A stretch of 64,000 nucleotides of DNA from Octadecabacter arcticus 238 (GCF_000155735.2 NC_020908.1:625001-689000), one strand, 5' to 3'; shown: positions 1 through 10,652, counted from the first letter of the stretch. Notes: a model not told the origin generated them from the letters alone. Numbers and translations are program-made.

Positions 1-1794
1 GACAGCGACCATCCGCGTGTGGTTGGCGATGTCGGCAAGGCTGGCGTCGCGATTGATAGCGTCGAGGACATGAAAGTGCTGTTTGACGGTATCCCGCTGG
101 ATAAGGTCAGTGTGTCGATGACGATGAACGGTGCAGTGATCCCGATCCTCGCGAGTTTTATCGTCGCAGGCGAAGAACAGGGGCACGACCGTTCCGTGCT
201 GTCTGGCACGATCCAGAACGACATCCTGAAAGAATTTATGGTGCGCAATACTTATGTGTATCCGCCAGAACCATCGATGCAGTTGGTCGCGGATATCATC
301 GAATTCACCGCCGACGAGATGCCGAAATTCAATTCGATTTCGATCAGCGGCTATCACATGCAAGAAGCGGGCGCGAACCTAGTACAAGAACTCGCGTTCA
401 CGTTGGCGGACGGGCGCGAATATGTGCGCACGGCAATCGCGCGGGGCATGGATGTGGACAAGTTCGCACCGCGCCTGTCGTTCTTCTTTGCAATCGGTAT
501 GAACTTCTTCATGGAGGCCGCAAAACTGCGCGCCGCACGCTTGTTGTGGTCCCGTATCATGGCGGAATTTGAACCGAAGTCCGAGAATTCAAGCATGCTG
601 CGCACACACTGCCAGACGTCCGGTGTCAGCTTGCAGGAACAGGACCCCTACAACAACGTGGTGCGCACCGCGTATGAGGCGATGGCAGCCGTTTTGGGCG
701 GCACGCAATCCTTGCACACCAATGCTCTGGACGAAGCGATGTCTTTGCCCACGGAATTTGCAGCCCGCATCGCACGTAATACGCAGTTGATTTTGCAGGA
801 GGAAACAGGCGTCACCAATGTCGTTGATCCGCTGGCGGGGTCGTATTACGTCGAAAAGCTTACCGCTGATCTGGCAGACGCGGCATGGGAAATCATTCAA
901 GAAGTCGAAGACATGGGTGGCATGACCAAAGCCGTGGCGTCCGGCATGCCAAAGCTGCGGATTGAGGAATCTGCCGCCAAACGCCAAGCGATGATTGATC
1001 GTGGCCAAGAAGTGATCGTGGGGGTGAACAAGTATCGATTGGACAAAGAAGACCCCATCGACATCATGGACATCGACAATGACGCTGTGCGGATCGGCCA
1101 AGTTGCGGGCCTGAAAAAGCTGCGCGAAACCCGCGATCAGCTGGCCTGCGACGCGGCATTGGTTGAAATTGAACGCCGCGCACGCGACGGCGGCAACCTG
1201 TTAGAGGCCGCGATTGATGCGGCCCGTCATCGTGCATCTGTCGGGGAAATCAGCATGGCTATGGAAAAGGTATTTGGGCGCCACCGCGCAGAGGTAAAGA
1301 CATTGGCGGGCGTTTACGGTGCTGCCTATGAGGGCGATGAAGGCTTCGCCGCGATCCAGAAAGACATTGAAGACTTCGCCGAAGTCGAGGGGCGCCGCCC
1401 GCGCATCTTGGTCGTAAAAATGGGCCAAGACGGGCATGATCGCGGTGCCAAAGTCATTGCGACGGCGTTTGCCGATATCGGGTTTGATGTGGACGTCGGA
1501 CCCTTGTTTCAAACGCCGGAAGAAGCGGCGCAGGATGCTGTAGACAACGACGTGCATGTTATCGGAATTTCGAGCCAAGCAGCAGGTCATAAGACACTGG
1601 CCCCCAAGCTGATCGAAGCGCTGAAAGCGGCCGACGCTGAGGACATCCTGGTGATCTGTGGTGGCGTTATCCCGCAGCAAGACTATGAATTTTTGATGAA
1701 AGCTGGCGTTAAGGCAATTTTTGGACCGGGCACGAATATCCCCGATGCGGCGCGCGATATTCTGCGTTTGATCCGTGCGACCCGAAAGCCTTAG
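1..1794 (+). CDS. scpA: methylmalonyl-CoA mutase, 5' end outside window
   Basis: Converts (R)-methylmalonyl-CoA to succinyl-CoA with adenosylcobalamin, the last step of propionyl-CoA assimilation. The frame is open from base 1, reading DSDHPR, a motif found about 110 residues into the family, so 597 codons are present of roughly 710. The catalytic barrel carries YHMQEAGAN and RTHCQTSG followed by [11 protein letters not shown]. The last 130 residues are the B12-binding domain, with the DGHDRG motif whose His is the lower cobalt ligand, and a later GG in VICGGVIP. The stop is TAG at 1792. The next gene starts three bases later, so this is probably the head of an operon. The RTHCQTSG and NALDEA motifs favour methylmalonyl- over ethylmalonyl-CoA mutase. 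Confidence 0.92.
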   Translation, partial: DSDHPRVVGDVGKAGVAIDSVEDMKVLFDGIPLDKVSVSMTMNGAVIPILASFIVAGEEQGHDRSVLSGTIQNDILKEFMVRNTYVYPPEPSMQLVADIIEFTADEMPKFNSISISGYHMQEAGANLVQELAFTLADGREYVRTAIARGMDVDKFAPRLSFFFAIGMNFFMEAAKLRAARLLWSRIMAEFEPKSENSSMLRTHCQTSGVSLQEQDPYNNVVRTAYEAMAAVLGGTQSLHTNALDEAMSLPTEFAARIARNTQLILQEETGVTNVVDPLAGSYYVEKLTADLADAAWEIIQEVEDMGGMTKAVASGMPKLRIEESAAKRQAMIDRGQEVIVGVNKYRLDKEDPIDIMDIDNDAVRIGQVAGLKKLRETRDQLACDAALVEIERRARDGGNLLEAAIDAARHRASVGEISMAMEKVFGRHRAEVKTLAGVYGAAYEGDEGFAAIQKDIEDFAEVEGRRPRILVVKMGQDGHDRGAKVIATAFADIGFDVDVGPLFQTPEEAAQDAVDNDVHVIGISSQAAGHKTLAPKLIEALKAADAEDILVICGGVIPQQDYEFLMKAGVKAIFGPGTNIPDAARDILRLIRATRKP

Positions 1795-1797
1795 GCT

Positions 1798-2394
1798 TTG
1801 CGGCTAGATCATCTCGCGATTGCGGCTGAGACGCTTGAAGACGGCGTTGCTTGGGCCGAAGTCCGGCTTGGCGTGTCGTTTCAGGCAGGCGGCAAACACG
1901 CGCGATACGCCACGCACAATCGGCTTTTGGGGCTGGCGGACGGGCTGTATTTAGAAGTCATCGCCGCCGATCCGAACGCGAGCTGTGATGGTGCGCGTTG
2001 GTTCGGGCTGGACAAGTTTTCTGGCCCACCTCGATTGGTGAACTGGATTTGCGAACCGGATGATTTCCACGAATTTATGGTCTATGGCATGCGCAAAGTG
2101 GCGATGGAGCGTGGTGATTTGCGCTGGGATATGGGCGTTCCACCGGACGGGAGTGTGCCCTTGGACGGTGGCTTTCCAACAGTTTTGCACTGGCACACCG
2201 ATACACCACCTGGTCGCAGTCTTGCCCCGTCCGGTTGCGCGCTGCAGACCCTCACAATTGCCCATCCGCAGGCAGATGATATTAAAAATGCGCTTTCAGG
2301 TAAGTTGACGGACCCGCGTGTTCGATTTGTCGGCGCACAGGAAATCCAGCTCAGCGCGGCGTTTGAAACACCGCGCGGCGTGGTGACATTGTGA
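1798..2394 (+). CDS. VOC (glyoxalase-like) family protein
   Basis: A 198-residue protein of the vicinal oxygen chelate fold, the Glyoxalase_3-like type. It begins LDHLAIAAETLEDGVAW, the classic first strand and helix of a VOC half, and continues with GLADGLYLEVIAADP. The start is TTG at 1798, three bases after the mutase stop; no ATG is available nearby, so the start is moderately certain. The stop overlaps the next start (GTGA at 2391-2394), indicating translational coupling. Substrate unknown. It sits in a run of five genes that begins with methylmalonyl-CoA mutase, but is not long enough or similar enough to call methylmalonyl-CoA epimerase, and I do not assign that. Confidence 0.8.
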   Translation: MRLDHLAIAAETLEDGVAWAEVRLGVSFQAGGKHARYATHNRLLGLADGLYLEVIAADPNASCDGARWFGLDKFSGPPRLVNWICEPDDFHEFMVYGMRKVAMERGDLRWDMGVPPDGSVPLDGGFPTVLHWHTDTPPGRSLAPSGCALQTLTIAHPQADDIKNALSGKLTDPRVRFVGAQEIQLSAAFETPRGVVTL

Positions 2395-2867
2395 TCGTAC
2401 GCGCGGCAACGTCCGAAGACGCGGCAACGATAGCAGCGATCTGGAATCCGCAGATTTTGGATACGGTGGTGACATTCAATTCGGTGCCCAAATCCGATCA
2501 TGAAATCGCCGATTTGATCGCGCAGCGACCGTGTTTCCTGGTGGTTGAAGCCGAAGGAAAAACTGTAGGTTTTGCCAGTTATGACCAGTTTCGCGGCGGA
2601 ATTGGCTATGCGCACGCGATGGAACACACCATCATCCTTGCGCCTGAGGCGTCGGGGCGGGGCGCGGGTCGGGAGTTGATGCGGGCTTTGATGGATCATG
2701 CCCGCGCGGCGGCGGTTCATACGCTTTGGGCAGGCGTGAGCGCTGAAAATTCCGCAGGTGTGGCGTTTCACAGTGCGCTAGGGTTCAAAACCGTCGCAGT
2801 GTTGCCGGAAGTTGGGCGAAAGTTCGAACGCTGGATGGATCTTGTTTTGATGCAAAAACGGCTCTGA
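2391..2867 (+). CDS. GNAT family N-acetyltransferase
   Basis: A 158-residue acetyltransferase of the GNAT fold, closest in architecture to the phosphinothricin acetyltransferase type: N-terminal IVRAATSEDAATIAAIWN, central substrate strand, then the acetyl-CoA loop SGRGAGRELM (Q/R-x-x-G-x-G/A) and a C-terminal ENSAGVAFHSALGF segment. It starts with GTG at 2391, inside the stop of the VOC gene. Acetyl acceptor unknown; the PAT-like pattern suggests an amino-acid analogue or small amine. The same-strand TerB/DnaJ gene begins 31 bases after its stop. Confidence 0.85.
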   Translation: MIVRAATSEDAATIAAIWNPQILDTVVTFNSVPKSDHEIADLIAQRPCFLVVEAEGKTVGFASYDQFRGGIGYAHAMEHTIILAPEASGRGAGRELMRALMDHARAAAVHTLWAGVSAENSAGVAFHSALGFKTVAVLPEVGRKFERWMDLVLMQKRL

Positions 2868-2898
2868 CATCCAGCGCACAATTGGTTAGAGTCGCTCC

Positions 2899-3585
2899 AT
2901 GTCGATTTGGACCCGAATAACCGATGCGCTGTCTGCGCTGACCGCTGGCGAAAGCCTGTCGGATGTTTTTGCGAACCTGCGCACGCCGCCCGAACGCTCT
3001 GTCGCGTTTGCGATTGCGGTGATCGCCCTAGGCGCAAAAATGGCAAAGGCAGACGGACAGGTCACCCGCGATGAAGTCGCCGCCTTTCGCGAAGTATTTA
3101 CAATTCCCAAAGGCGAGGAACGGAATGCAGGTCGCCTGTTCAACCTTGCCCGCACTGACGTCGCTGGGTTTGAGGATTATGCCCATAAAATCAAGGCGAT
3201 GTATGGGGATGATCGCACCGCGCCCTTTTGTGATTTGATGGAAGGGCTGTTTCATATTGCCCTTGCAGATGGCTATTATCACCCGGATGAGGATGCATTC
3301 CTGAACCGTGTGGCGCAAATTTTTGGGCTGCCCGATGTGCAATTCAAACGGCTGCGCGCGCAGTTCGTTCCTGATGCCGACCGTGATCCATATGATGTGT
3401 TGGGTGTCAGCCCAAACACGCCAATGGCAGACATGCGCAAGGCGTGGCGGCAATTGGTGCGCAATACACATCCGGACCGGATGATGGCGCGCGGGGTGCC
3501 GCAAGAAGCGGTGAAGATGGCCGAAAAAAGGATGGTTGCGATCAACCGCGCGTGGGACGAGATTAACGAACGTCAAAACGCGTGA
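2899..3585 (+). CDS. TerB plus J-domain protein (DjlA-like co-chaperone)
   Basis: A 228-residue protein. Residues about 30-140 form a helical TerB-like domain (AKMAKADGQVTRDEVAAFRE and ADGYYHPDEDAFL, acidic metal-binding-like loops). Residues about 162-226 form a J domain with DPYDVLGVSPNTP and the essential HPD in NTHPDRM. This order matches DjlA-type co-chaperones that stimulate DnaK, but the N-terminal membrane anchor of enteric DjlA is not obvious here. ATG at 2899. The final TGA overlaps the GTG start of the next gene. It probably belongs to the operon begun by the mutase. Confidence 0.85.
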   Translation: MSIWTRITDALSALTAGESLSDVFANLRTPPERSVAFAIAVIALGAKMAKADGQVTRDEVAAFREVFTIPKGEERNAGRLFNLARTDVAGFEDYAHKIKAMYGDDRTAPFCDLMEGLFHIALADGYYHPDEDAFLNRVAQIFGLPDVQFKRLRAQFVPDADRDPYDVLGVSPNTPMADMRKAWRQLVRNTHPDRMMARGVPQEAVKMAEKRMVAINRAWDEINERQNA

Positions 3586-4583
3586 AGATCGCCACCTATA
3601 ATGTTGAATGGTTTTCGAACCTTTTCGACAATGCTGGTAACTTGTACGACGATGATCGCTGGTCGGGCCGCTGGGATGTGACCCGCGCGCAGCAGACTGC
3701 CGCGTTGGGCGCGGTTTTTGCAGCATTGGACGCAGATGGTATCATGGTCATCGAAGGGCCAGACAGCCACGCAAAGCGCGACGGCGCAGCAGCGCTTGAA
3801 GGGTTTGCCGCACGTTTCGGGCTCAGGGCGCGCAAGGCTATCATTGGCTATGTCAATGATACACAACAGGAAATTCTGTTTCTGTATGATCCTGATGTGT
3901 TAAATGTGCGCCACGATCCACGCGAAGATGGCGCGCCGCGTTTTGACGGCGCGATCAAGATGGATCTCAACGTGGATGCGGAAGCGGAGGACGTCCATTG
4001 GTCCAAGCCTCCCCTCGAACTCGCCGTGACGCATACGTCTGGCACGGATTTCCGACTGATCGGCGTACATGCCAAATCCAAAGCCCCCCACGGTGCAAAA
4101 ACGGACGCCGAGGTCATGCGGATATCAATTGCAAACCGGCGCAAACAATTGGCGCAGTGCATTTGGTTGCGCCGGCGGGTCGAGGCACATCTGGCGGCAG
4201 AGGACAATTTGATCGTCTTGGGCGACTTTAACGACGGCCCCGGCTTGGATGAGTACGAGAAATTGTTTGGACGGTCCGGGGTCGAAATTGTGCTGGGCGA
4301 AGGTGAGGGTGAGCAGCTGTTTGATCCGCATGCGCGCATGGCGTTGTCGCAGCGCATTGGTGCGGTGCCGGTGACGGCGCGGTTCACAGTTGGTCCTGAC
4401 AGGCGATTTTTGTCAGCCCTTCTGGATTACATCATGGTTTCGCAAGGCGTGCGGACGATGGGCGCCGAATGGGCAATCATGCACCCGTTTGATGACCCCA
4501 AATGCTTTGCTGACAAAGACCTGTGTGCAGCGTTGTTGACAGCCTCAGATCATTTCCCCGTGGTGTTAGACATCCCGCTTTGA
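3582..4583 (+). CDS. endonuclease/exonuclease/phosphatase family protein
   Basis: A 333-residue EEP-fold phosphoesterase. It begins with KIATYNVEWFSNLFD, the first metal/Asn strand of the fold. LIGVHAKSK is the central strand, VLGDFNDGPG holds the GDFN metal motif, and SDHFPVVLDIPL closes with the catalytic SDH. The start is GTG at 3582, overlapping the TGA of the DnaJ-like gene by four bases. No signal peptide is seen, so it is probably cytoplasmic. Substrate cannot be told from the sequence: related proteins act on DNA, phospholipids or nucleotides. Confidence 0.85.
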   Translation: MKIATYNVEWFSNLFDNAGNLYDDDRWSGRWDVTRAQQTAALGAVFAALDADGIMVIEGPDSHAKRDGAAALEGFAARFGLRARKAIIGYVNDTQQEILFLYDPDVLNVRHDPREDGAPRFDGAIKMDLNVDAEAEDVHWSKPPLELAVTHTSGTDFRLIGVHAKSKAPHGAKTDAEVMRISIANRRKQLAQCIWLRRRVEAHLAAEDNLIVLGDFNDGPGLDEYEKLFGRSGVEIVLGEGEGEQLFDPHARMALSQRIGAVPVTARFTVGPDRRFLSALLDYIMVSQGVRTMGAEWAIMHPFDDPKCFADKDLCAALLTASDHFPVVLDIPL

Positions 4584-4619
4584 GTTGAGAATCCGGTTTG
4601 CGCGCTCTATATTGAGTGT

Positions 4620-4988
4620 ATGAAACATATCATCCTCGCTGCCTGCCTTGTCCTGCCATTGTCCGCATCCGCCCAACAAGAGAGCGAGATTGACGATGGG
4701 TTTTCATTGATGGAGGAAGGCGCAAAGCTGCTGTTTCGTGGCATCATCGCAGAGATGGAGCCCGCCATTGACAACTTTTCTTAGTTGGCTGAGGAATTGC
4801 AGCTAGCGCTGGACATGCTGGCGTTCGAGATGGGACCAGCGTTCCTGGAGTTGATTCAAGCCCTTGATTCTGTTCGATATTATGAGAGGCCGGAGATACT
4901 GCCAAACGGTGACATCATCATACGCCGCAGCCCCGATGCGCCGGAGTACAGTCCGCCCATCGATGATGGCGACAGCATCGACCTTTAG
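4620..4988 (+). pseudogene. small exported protein interrupted by in-frame TAG
   Basis: From ATG at 4620 a clear signal peptide (MKHIILAACLVLPLSASAQ) leads a 54-residue frame ending in TAG at 4782. The same frame is open from 4785 to TAG at 4986 and encodes 67 more residues with acidic, proline-rich sequence (LPNGDIIIRR then APEYSPP). The two halves together give a secreted, acidic helical protein of about 122 residues, so the TAG looks like a recent nonsense mutation. The first half could still be exported as a 54-residue peptide. Function unknown; I recall similar small periplasmic proteins in roseobacters but cannot verify it. The 3' end meets the convergent ppx gene with a few bases of overlap. 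Confidence 0.65.
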
Positions 4989-6553
4989 TCCGCTTTTACA
5001 CGCCGCGCGCCTTTGACCCGAACGGTGACGTCCGCCCCCAGCGACGCGGCGAGGGAGTCCAGACGTGCGCGCGCGACTTCACCAAACAGCGGCGACGCGG
5101 CCTCTTTGAGGATGAGTTCAAGCTGGTCAGATTTAGCGGAATATTTTAATGTTCCGGGCTGTTCATCCGCCTTGATCCACAACATTGCGCCCAACCGCAT
5201 GGCTTTGCCCAAAACTTCGGCGCTGCGCTGATCATGCGGGTCCAGCAGACCGAACAGCGGTTCAAAACGCGATCCGTCACGTTTGTTGGTATAGCGGTGC
5301 AGCAAAGCAATCCCGAGGAACACCCGCTCAGAGTGTTTCAGCCCGCCAAGGTTGGCACGTGTCGCATTGTCAAAGACGACTTCGTGGCGGTAATCGGGGT
5401 GGGCGCGCCAGCTGACATCATGCAGCAGACAGGCGGCGCGGATGATGCGTTTGCGCTGCGCACTGGCGCGGCCAAACAACGGCATGACGAAATAATACAG
5501 CGTGCGCCCGAACCCCGGCAAACGGGCGTCTTTGGCTTCGGCGAATCGGCAGGCTTCGATCAGTGGATCACGTTCGCGCAATTCGGACGGCATTTGTTCG
5601 TACAACATGCCTTCGCGAATGCCGTAGCTGGAAATTGCAATGTCTTTGGGTTTGAACCGTGCCACCACATCGCGCAGCACATGGACCGCGTAGGGCACCA
5701 GCGACATGCGGCTGTCTGATATGTTGCAGCGCGTGCGCAGCTCCGACAGATCACTTTGTTCTATGTATTTCAATGTCTTGGACACACGTCCCGGTGTCAT
5801 CCGATATTCGTGCAGCACCGTCAGCGGATAGCCGCGGCGTTCCATATCAATGCGCGCAATCGCACGCCAAGACCCGCCGACAAGAAACAACCGCTTGCCG
5901 GTTTCTTCGCCCATTTTGGTGAATAAATCGTCAACCGTATCCTTGATAAAGGCGCGGCGTTTCTTCTTGCTGGTCATCTCACGCAGTTTAAGTGGACCAA
6001 GGCCGGACGTGACGCGCCGCCCGACGCGACCTTCAAGCAGGACTGCCAATTCCATCGACGAACCGCCGATGTCACAGACCAAACCGTAGCTGCTTGGCCA
6101 ACCCAGCAGGACGCCTTGGGCTGACAATCGCGCTTCTTCCTGACCGTCAATCACCCAGATTTTCAGGCCCGTCTCGCGCAACACATCGTCTCGAAATTCA
6201 GGTCCATCGTCGGCTTCGCGCACGGCGGCGGTCGCCACGGCGGTCAGCGGCCCGATATCAAGCCCCTTGGCCAGCGCGACAAATCGGCGGATTGCGGACA
6301 ATGCACGCACGCGGCCTTCGGGGTTCAAACGGCCGGATTCCGCCATACCTGCGCCAAGACCGGCCATGATCTTTTCGTTGTAGAAATATGCCGGACTGCG
6401 CGCTGCACCGTCAAAAATCACCAGACGGACGGAGTTTGAACCGACGTCGATCACACCGACCCGCGACAGCGCGCGCGCTTTGGGATCGTTAAAGATCGGC
6501 CGCCCGAAGGGACCCCAGTCAATCGTGTCATCAGCGGTTTCGCGTGCGTCCAT
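4985..6553 (-). CDS. ppx: exopolyphosphatase, Ppx/GppA family
   Basis: A 522-residue Ppx/GppA phosphatase that releases phosphate from polyphosphate or pppGpp. The ASKHA fold is visible: phosphate-1 loop VGVIDVGSNSVRLVIFDG, second loop CDIGGSSMELAVL and third GGSWRAIARIDM. The C-terminal third carries an HD-like segment (ACLLHDVSWRAHPDYRHEVV). The ATG at 6553 is preferred over the upstream in-frame ATG because a GGGGA Shine-Dalgarno lies just before it and the protein then begins 30 residues ahead of the first phosphate loop. It lies 49 bases after ppk on the same strand, so synthesis and breakdown of polyphosphate are co-transcribed. Confidence 0.93.
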   Translation of the reverse strand: MDARETADDTIDWGPFGRPIFNDPKARALSRVGVIDVGSNSVRLVIFDGAARSPAYFYNEKIMAGLGAGMAESGRLNPEGRVRALSAIRRFVALAKGLDIGPLTAVATAAVREADDGPEFRDDVLRETGLKIWVIDGQEEARLSAQGVLLGWPSSYGLVCDIGGSSMELAVLLEGRVGRRVTSGLGPLKLREMTSKKKRRAFIKDTVDDLFTKMGEETGKRLFLVGGSWRAIARIDMERRGYPLTVLHEYRMTPGRVSKTLKYIEQSDLSELRTRCNISDSRMSLVPYAVHVLRDVVARFKPKDIAISSYGIREGMLYEQMPSELRERDPLIEACRFAEAKDARLPGFGRTLYYFVMPLFGRASAQRKRIIRAACLLHDVSWRAHPDYRHEVVFDNATRANLGGLKHSERVFLGIALLHRYTNKRDGSRFEPLFGLLDPHDQRSAEVLGKAMRLGAMLWIKADEQPGTLKYSAKSDQLELILKEAASPLFGEVARARLDSLAASLGADVTVRVKGARRVKAD

Positions 6554-6602
6554 TCTCGTCCCCCGTCGCTTGTCTCGACCATGGCCAGCGGCCAAAGTCG
6601 AG

Positions 6603-8786
6603 TCAATCAGGCGTCTGCTTATCTTCTGTATGCGTAAGCTGTGGCACGTCGGACGCACCGGCAGATCCGCGCCCCGACAAAGACGGGTTTTCCATGAAAA
6701 AACGATGGCAATTAAACGCAAATGTCCCGTCTTCAACATCTGCGCGTTTGAAACTACCGTCCGGTCCCATGATCCAGCTTTGCGCTACATCCGCGAGGTT
6801 TGCAGCCATGATCTGGCTGACGATCTGGGCTTTGACAGTGTTGTTGGTGATTTCAACGAGGGTTTCGACCCGCCGGTTCAAATTCCGGCTCATCCAGTCG
6901 GCAGATGAAATGAAGACTCGGGACTTTTTTGCAGGCAATCCGTAGCCGTTGCCAAAACACACAACCCGCGAATGTTCCAAGAAACGGCCAACGATGGATT
7001 TGACGCGAATGTTTTCGCTTAGGCCCTTGATACCCGGGCGCAACCCACAAATACCGCGCACAATAAGGCTAATTTTCACGCCTGCTTGGGATGCGGCATA
7101 AAGCGCGTCAATCACGTCGGGTTCAACGAGGCTGTTCATTTTGGCCCAGATTGTGGCGGGCTTTCCGACGGTTGCGTGGTCTGCCTCAGCCGCGATCAGG
7201 TCGAGCAGTTTTTTCTTTAATGTCAGCGGCGAAATTGACAGATTTTCGAGGTTTTCTGGCTGCACATATCCCGACAGGTAGTTGAACACCTTTGTGGCAT
7301 CGCGCCCAAGGGCTGCGTCACAAGTGAATAAGGACAGGTCGGTGTAAATGCGGGCCGTGATTGGGTGGTAATTGCCCGTGCCGTAGTGGGTGTAGGTGAC
7401 CAACTCGTCGCCCTCACGACGCACCACAGTTGATATTTTTGCGTGTGTTTTCAAGTCCATGAACCCGTACACCACGTGCGCGCCTGCGCGTTCCAGACGG
7501 CGCGACTGACGAATGTTGGCCGCTTCATCAAAGCGCGCTTTGAGCTCAACCAGCGCCGTCACAGACTTGCCGTCTTCAGCCGCTTCGCACAAGGCTTCGA
7601 CGATGGGTGATTGTTTGGACGTGCGATACAGCGTCTGTTTGATCGCCACAACATTAGGGTCAAGCGCCGCCTGTTTGAGGAACCGCACAACCATATCAAA
7701 CGTCTCATAGGGGTGGTGCAGAAGCATGTCCTTTTGGCGAATTGCCGCGAACATATCGCCATCGTGGTCTTGCACGCGTTCAGGAACCCGCGGCGCAAAG
7801 GGCGGCCACAAGAGGTCGGCGCGCGCGTCGATCACCAGTTCGTTAATGTCGGCCATGCCGATGACGCCGTCAATTTCCACGACTTCGTCTTCGGCCACGT
7901 GCAGTTCTTGCATGATCAAGCTGCGTAACCCTTTGGGCGCGTTTGCCGACACGCGCATGCTGACGACTTCACCGCGGCGGCGGCGCTTCAAGGCAACTTC
8001 AAATTCGCGAACAAGGTCTTCGGCTTCGTCTTCAACCTCAAGATCGCTGTCGCGCAACACACGAAAGGCGCAGGAACCTTTGACTTTGTATCCCGGGAAC
8101 AGCCCATCAAGGTTGTCCATGAGCAGTTCTTCAAGGGGGAGGAACCGGTGACCATCCTCGGATGGGCAGGCGATATAGCGGTCGATTTGTGCCGGTACAG
8201 GCAGTAAGGCCCGCAGCGCGCGCTTGTCTTTCTTGCGTTCCAGTTCCAGCGCCAATGCGAAGCCTTCGTTGGGCAAAAACGGAAAGGGGTGCGCTGGATC
8301 GATGGCAAGCGGCGACAACACGGGAAACACTTGGCGAAAGAAAACGTCCTTCAGGTATGTGCGGTCGTCATCGGACAGATCAGCGCGTGTCAGAATGGTG
8401 ATGTTTTCACGTTCCATTTCGCGGTGCAGGCTGATGAAAACACGTTGTTGGTTGGCAAGCAGGCTGCGGGTGTTCTGATCGATAAGCGTCAATTGTTCGG
8501 CGGGGGTCAGGCCGTCCATCGACGGGGCCGTCTTGCCCGCATGGGCCAGTTCGCGCAAGCCAGCTACGCGAACGGTGTAAAATTCATCCAAATTGGTGGC
8601 CGAAATGGACAGAAACCGGACTCGTTCCAACAACGGCACGCGCGGATTTTCAGCTTCTTCCAGCACACGCCAATTGAAGCCCAGCCAGCTGAGTTCGCGG
8701 TTAAAGAACCGTGCGGGGCCGGTCATATCGCCTTCGACCATTTGTGGTTCGGCGAAATCAGCCTTTAGAAAATCTGCCTGTGTCAT
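6603..8786 (-). CDS. ppk1: polyphosphate kinase 1
   Basis: A 727-residue Ppk1, full length for the family. It transfers the gamma phosphate of ATP to a growing polyphosphate chain at the membrane. Visible landmarks are the N-terminal [32 protein letters not shown], the PLD-type domain with [18 protein letters not shown], and the phospho-acceptor His in [14 protein letters not shown]. It is followed by [15 protein letters not shown] near the C terminus. It lies between hdaA (39 bases upstream) and ppx (49 bases downstream), all on the minus strand, the usual order in this group. Confidence 0.96.
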   Translation of the reverse strand: MTQADFLKADFAEPQMVEGDMTGPARFFNRELSWLGFNWRVLEEAENPRVPLLERVRFLSISATNLDEFYTVRVAGLRELAHAGKTAPSMDGLTPAEQLTLIDQNTRSLLANQQRVFISLHREMERENITILTRADLSDDDRTYLKDVFFRQVFPVLSPLAIDPAHPFPFLPNEGFALALELERKKDKRALRALLPVPAQIDRYIACPSEDGHRFLPLEELLMDNLDGLFPGYKVKGSCAFRVLRDSDLEVEDEAEDLVREFEVALKRRRRGEVVSMRVSANAPKGLRSLIMQELHVAEDEVVEIDGVIGMADINELVIDARADLLWPPFAPRVPERVQDHDGDMFAAIRQKDMLLHHPYETFDMVVRFLKQAALDPNVVAIKQTLYRTSKQSPIVEALCEAAEDGKSVTALVELKARFDEAANIRQSRRLERAGAHVVYGFMDLKTHAKISTVVRREGDELVTYTHYGTGNYHPITARIYTDLSLFTCDAALGRDATKVFNYLSGYVQPENLENLSISPLTLKKKLLDLIAAEADHATVGKPATIWAKMNSLVEPDVIDALYAASQAGVKISLIVRGICGLRPGIKGLSENIRVKSIVGRFLEHSRVVCFGNGYGLPAKKSRVFISSADWMSRNLNRRVETLVEITNNTVKAQIVSQIMAANLADVAQSWIMGPDGSFKRADVEDGTFAFNCHRFFMENPSLSGRGSAGASDVPQLTHTEDKQTPD

Positions 8787-8825
8787 CAGTGCTCTATACT
8801 TTGGTAATAAGACGGGAAGGTGACA

Positions 8826-9497
8826 CTATCCCTCATCATGGGGCATGCTGTCCAGCACCGCGCGCACAAATGGTCGTGTCAGGGGTTTGGATTGGGCCAG
8901 AGCCTCGCGGTCCAAGGTATCGACGATCCTGCGCACGGCGTTGAAGGAACGCGGCAAGTGCTTCATCAAAAACGCCACTGCATTTGGTGTCGGCGCAAGC
9001 TGGCGATCCGCAAAATGTTTAAGAAGTACAGCCGTTAGCAGCGGATCATCGGGATCGTCAATTGTAACGGATGTGATTGTCGACAGGCGGCTGGCCAAAT
9101 CTGGCAGGGCGATGTCCCAGCGGGCAGGGGGCAATCGAGAGGTGAGCAGCAGAAAAAATCCTGCGCGTGACAAGGCATTGTAGACATGAAACAGCCATTC
9201 TTCGCCATCTGTGCGCAGCGCGTCTCCGTCCTCAAGGACAACATTGCTGTTCGGCAGATCCGTATCAGCGCGAACGTCCTTGGCGTTTATAATTGTTGCG
9301 CCGCTTTGGGCGGCAAACACCCGCGCGAGGTGGGTTTTGCCCGACCCCGCGGGCCCGATGATCGCCAGATTGTTGTTGGACCACGTTTGTGGGGTCTGCA
9401 TCAGAACATAGGCCAGCGTGTTTGCGTCCGACACAAAGAAATCCGCCGCGCCCAGCCGCACATTTGTGGGCAGATCAAAGGCCATTTGACGTGCCAT
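8826..9497 (-). CDS. hdaA: DnaA-regulatory inactivator (HdaA/Hda-like AAA protein)
   Basis: A 223-residue DnaA-related AAA protein without the DNA-binding domain IV. It begins MARQMAFDLP, an N-terminal QMAFDL-like clamp-binding motif typical of Hda. Walker A is GPAGSGKT at residues 48-55 and Walker B-like is NVVLEDGD. LLLTSRLPPARWDIALPDLASRL is the sensor/box VII region. Hda with the beta clamp stimulates ATP hydrolysis on DnaA and prevents re-initiation. I chose ATG 9497 rather than 9518 because GGGAAAG precedes it and it leaves one base between the AI-2E stop and this start. The longer start would overlap the AI-2E gene by 20 bases and add seven residues. Confidence 0.88.
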   Translation of the reverse strand: MARQMAFDLPTNVRLGAADFFVSDANTLAYVLMQTPQTWSNNNLAIIGPAGSGKTHLARVFAAQSGATIINAKDVRADTDLPNSNVVLEDGDALRTDGEEWLFHVYNALSRAGFFLLLTSRLPPARWDIALPDLASRLSTITSVTIDDPDDPLLTAVLLKHFADRQLAPTPNAVAFLMKHLPRSFNAVRRIVDTLDREALAQSKPLTRPFVRAVLDSMPHDEG

Positions 9498-9498
9498 C

Positions 9499-10626
9499 TT
9501 AGCCGTCTTTCCCGACATGGCCTTTATACAACTGCCCCAATTTATATTCCGCGATCAAGAACCGCGCGACTACGCCGATGACGGCAGCCACCGGAACGGC
9601 GACCAACATTCCAACAAACCCAAGCAAGCTGCCAAAGACTGACAGCGCGAGGATCAGCCAAACAGGGTGCAAACCGACGGAATTCCCAACCAATTTCGGG
9701 GTCAGAATGTTGCCTTCGAAGAATTGCCCAAAGGCGAAAACGCCAGCGACGATGCTGATGCGCAGCCAGTTGATGCTATGTTGCACGGTTTCGCCATCAA
9801 TAACTTCTGTGCCGCCCCACCATTGGAACAGGGCAAGGCCAATGGCTAACACACCACCGACCAAGGCGCCGATGTAGGGGATGAACGAAATTAAACCCGC
9901 GATGAATCCGACGATGAGGCCGAAATTCAGTCCGGCAAGCATCAGGGCGACAGCGTAATATGTACCCAAGATCACGCAGACGGTGCCTTGACCACGGATG
10001 AAAGACGCCAATGTGCGATCAATTTGGCGGGCGAGGTCACGCACAGTTTCTTGGTGGTCGCGCGGCAAAAGATTGTCGACTTGCGCCACCATGCGGTCCC
10101 AATCCATCAGCATGTAAAACGTCACGACAGGCACAATTACCAGTAAGACAACCACGTTGATCAGCCCCTGCGCAGAGCTGAGCAAAGCCGCCACAAGATC
10201 GCCACCGCGCGACTGGACAGCGTTGCCCAGTGACGTCATCTGATCCAACATAAATGTACCGTCCAGATCCAAATTCGGGAATCGACCTGACAGCCATTCT
10301 TTGAGGCTAACCCAGGTCTGCGGCAAGTCTTGGATGATCTCACCAATCGTGCTGATAAGCTGGCCCAACTGCCCGATTAGCGTCGGGACCACGAGCAAGA
10401 AAAGCAAGAAGAAGATCAAAACACCCGACAATGTAATGACGACGGTGGCCATAACGCGGCTCAGACCCCACTTTTCCAAGCGATCCGCTATAGGGTCAAG
10501 AAAATATGCAATCACACTGCCCAAGATGAACGGGGTCAGCACGGCGCCCAATGCCCAGAGCAGAAAGGCGAAGACTGCGGCGGCGATACCCCAGTATTGG
10601 AACTGTTTTTGTGACGGTAGGGCCAT
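9499..10626 (-). CDS. AI-2E family transporter (PerM-like permease)
   Basis: A 375-residue integral membrane protein with about eight hydrophobic segments, beginning GIAAAVFAFLLWALGAVLTP and ending near GMLVAVPVAAVIGVVARFL. The conserved family stretch IGFIPYIGALVGG-like motif appears as LISFIPYIGALVGG. The family includes AI-2 exporters and Na+/H+ antiporters, so the substrate is open. The start at 10626 has GAGAGA just upstream; the longer reading frame adds only non-membrane residues. It is the first gene before hdaA, ppk and ppx. In many relatives purM/purN lie upstream, but here a fasciclin gene does. Confidence 0.87.
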   Translation of the reverse strand: MALPSQKQFQYWGIAAAVFAFLLWALGAVLTPFILGSVIAYFLDPIADRLEKWGLSRVMATVVITLSGVLIFFLLFLLVVPTLIGQLGQLISTIGEIIQDLPQTWVSLKEWLSGRFPNLDLDGTFMLDQMTSLGNAVQSRGGDLVAALLSSAQGLINVVVLLVIVPVVTFYMLMDWDRMVAQVDNLLPRDHQETVRDLARQIDRTLASFIRGQGTVCVILGTYYAVALMLAGLNFGLIVGFIAGLISFIPYIGALVGGVLAIGLALFQWWGGTEVIDGETVQHSINWLRISIVAGVFAFGQFFEGNILTPKLVGNSVGLHPVWLILALSVFGSLLGFVGMLVAVPVAAVIGVVARFLIAEYKLGQLYKGHVGKDG

Positions 10627-10652
10627 GATGTCTCTCTCACGCTTTGCCCCAC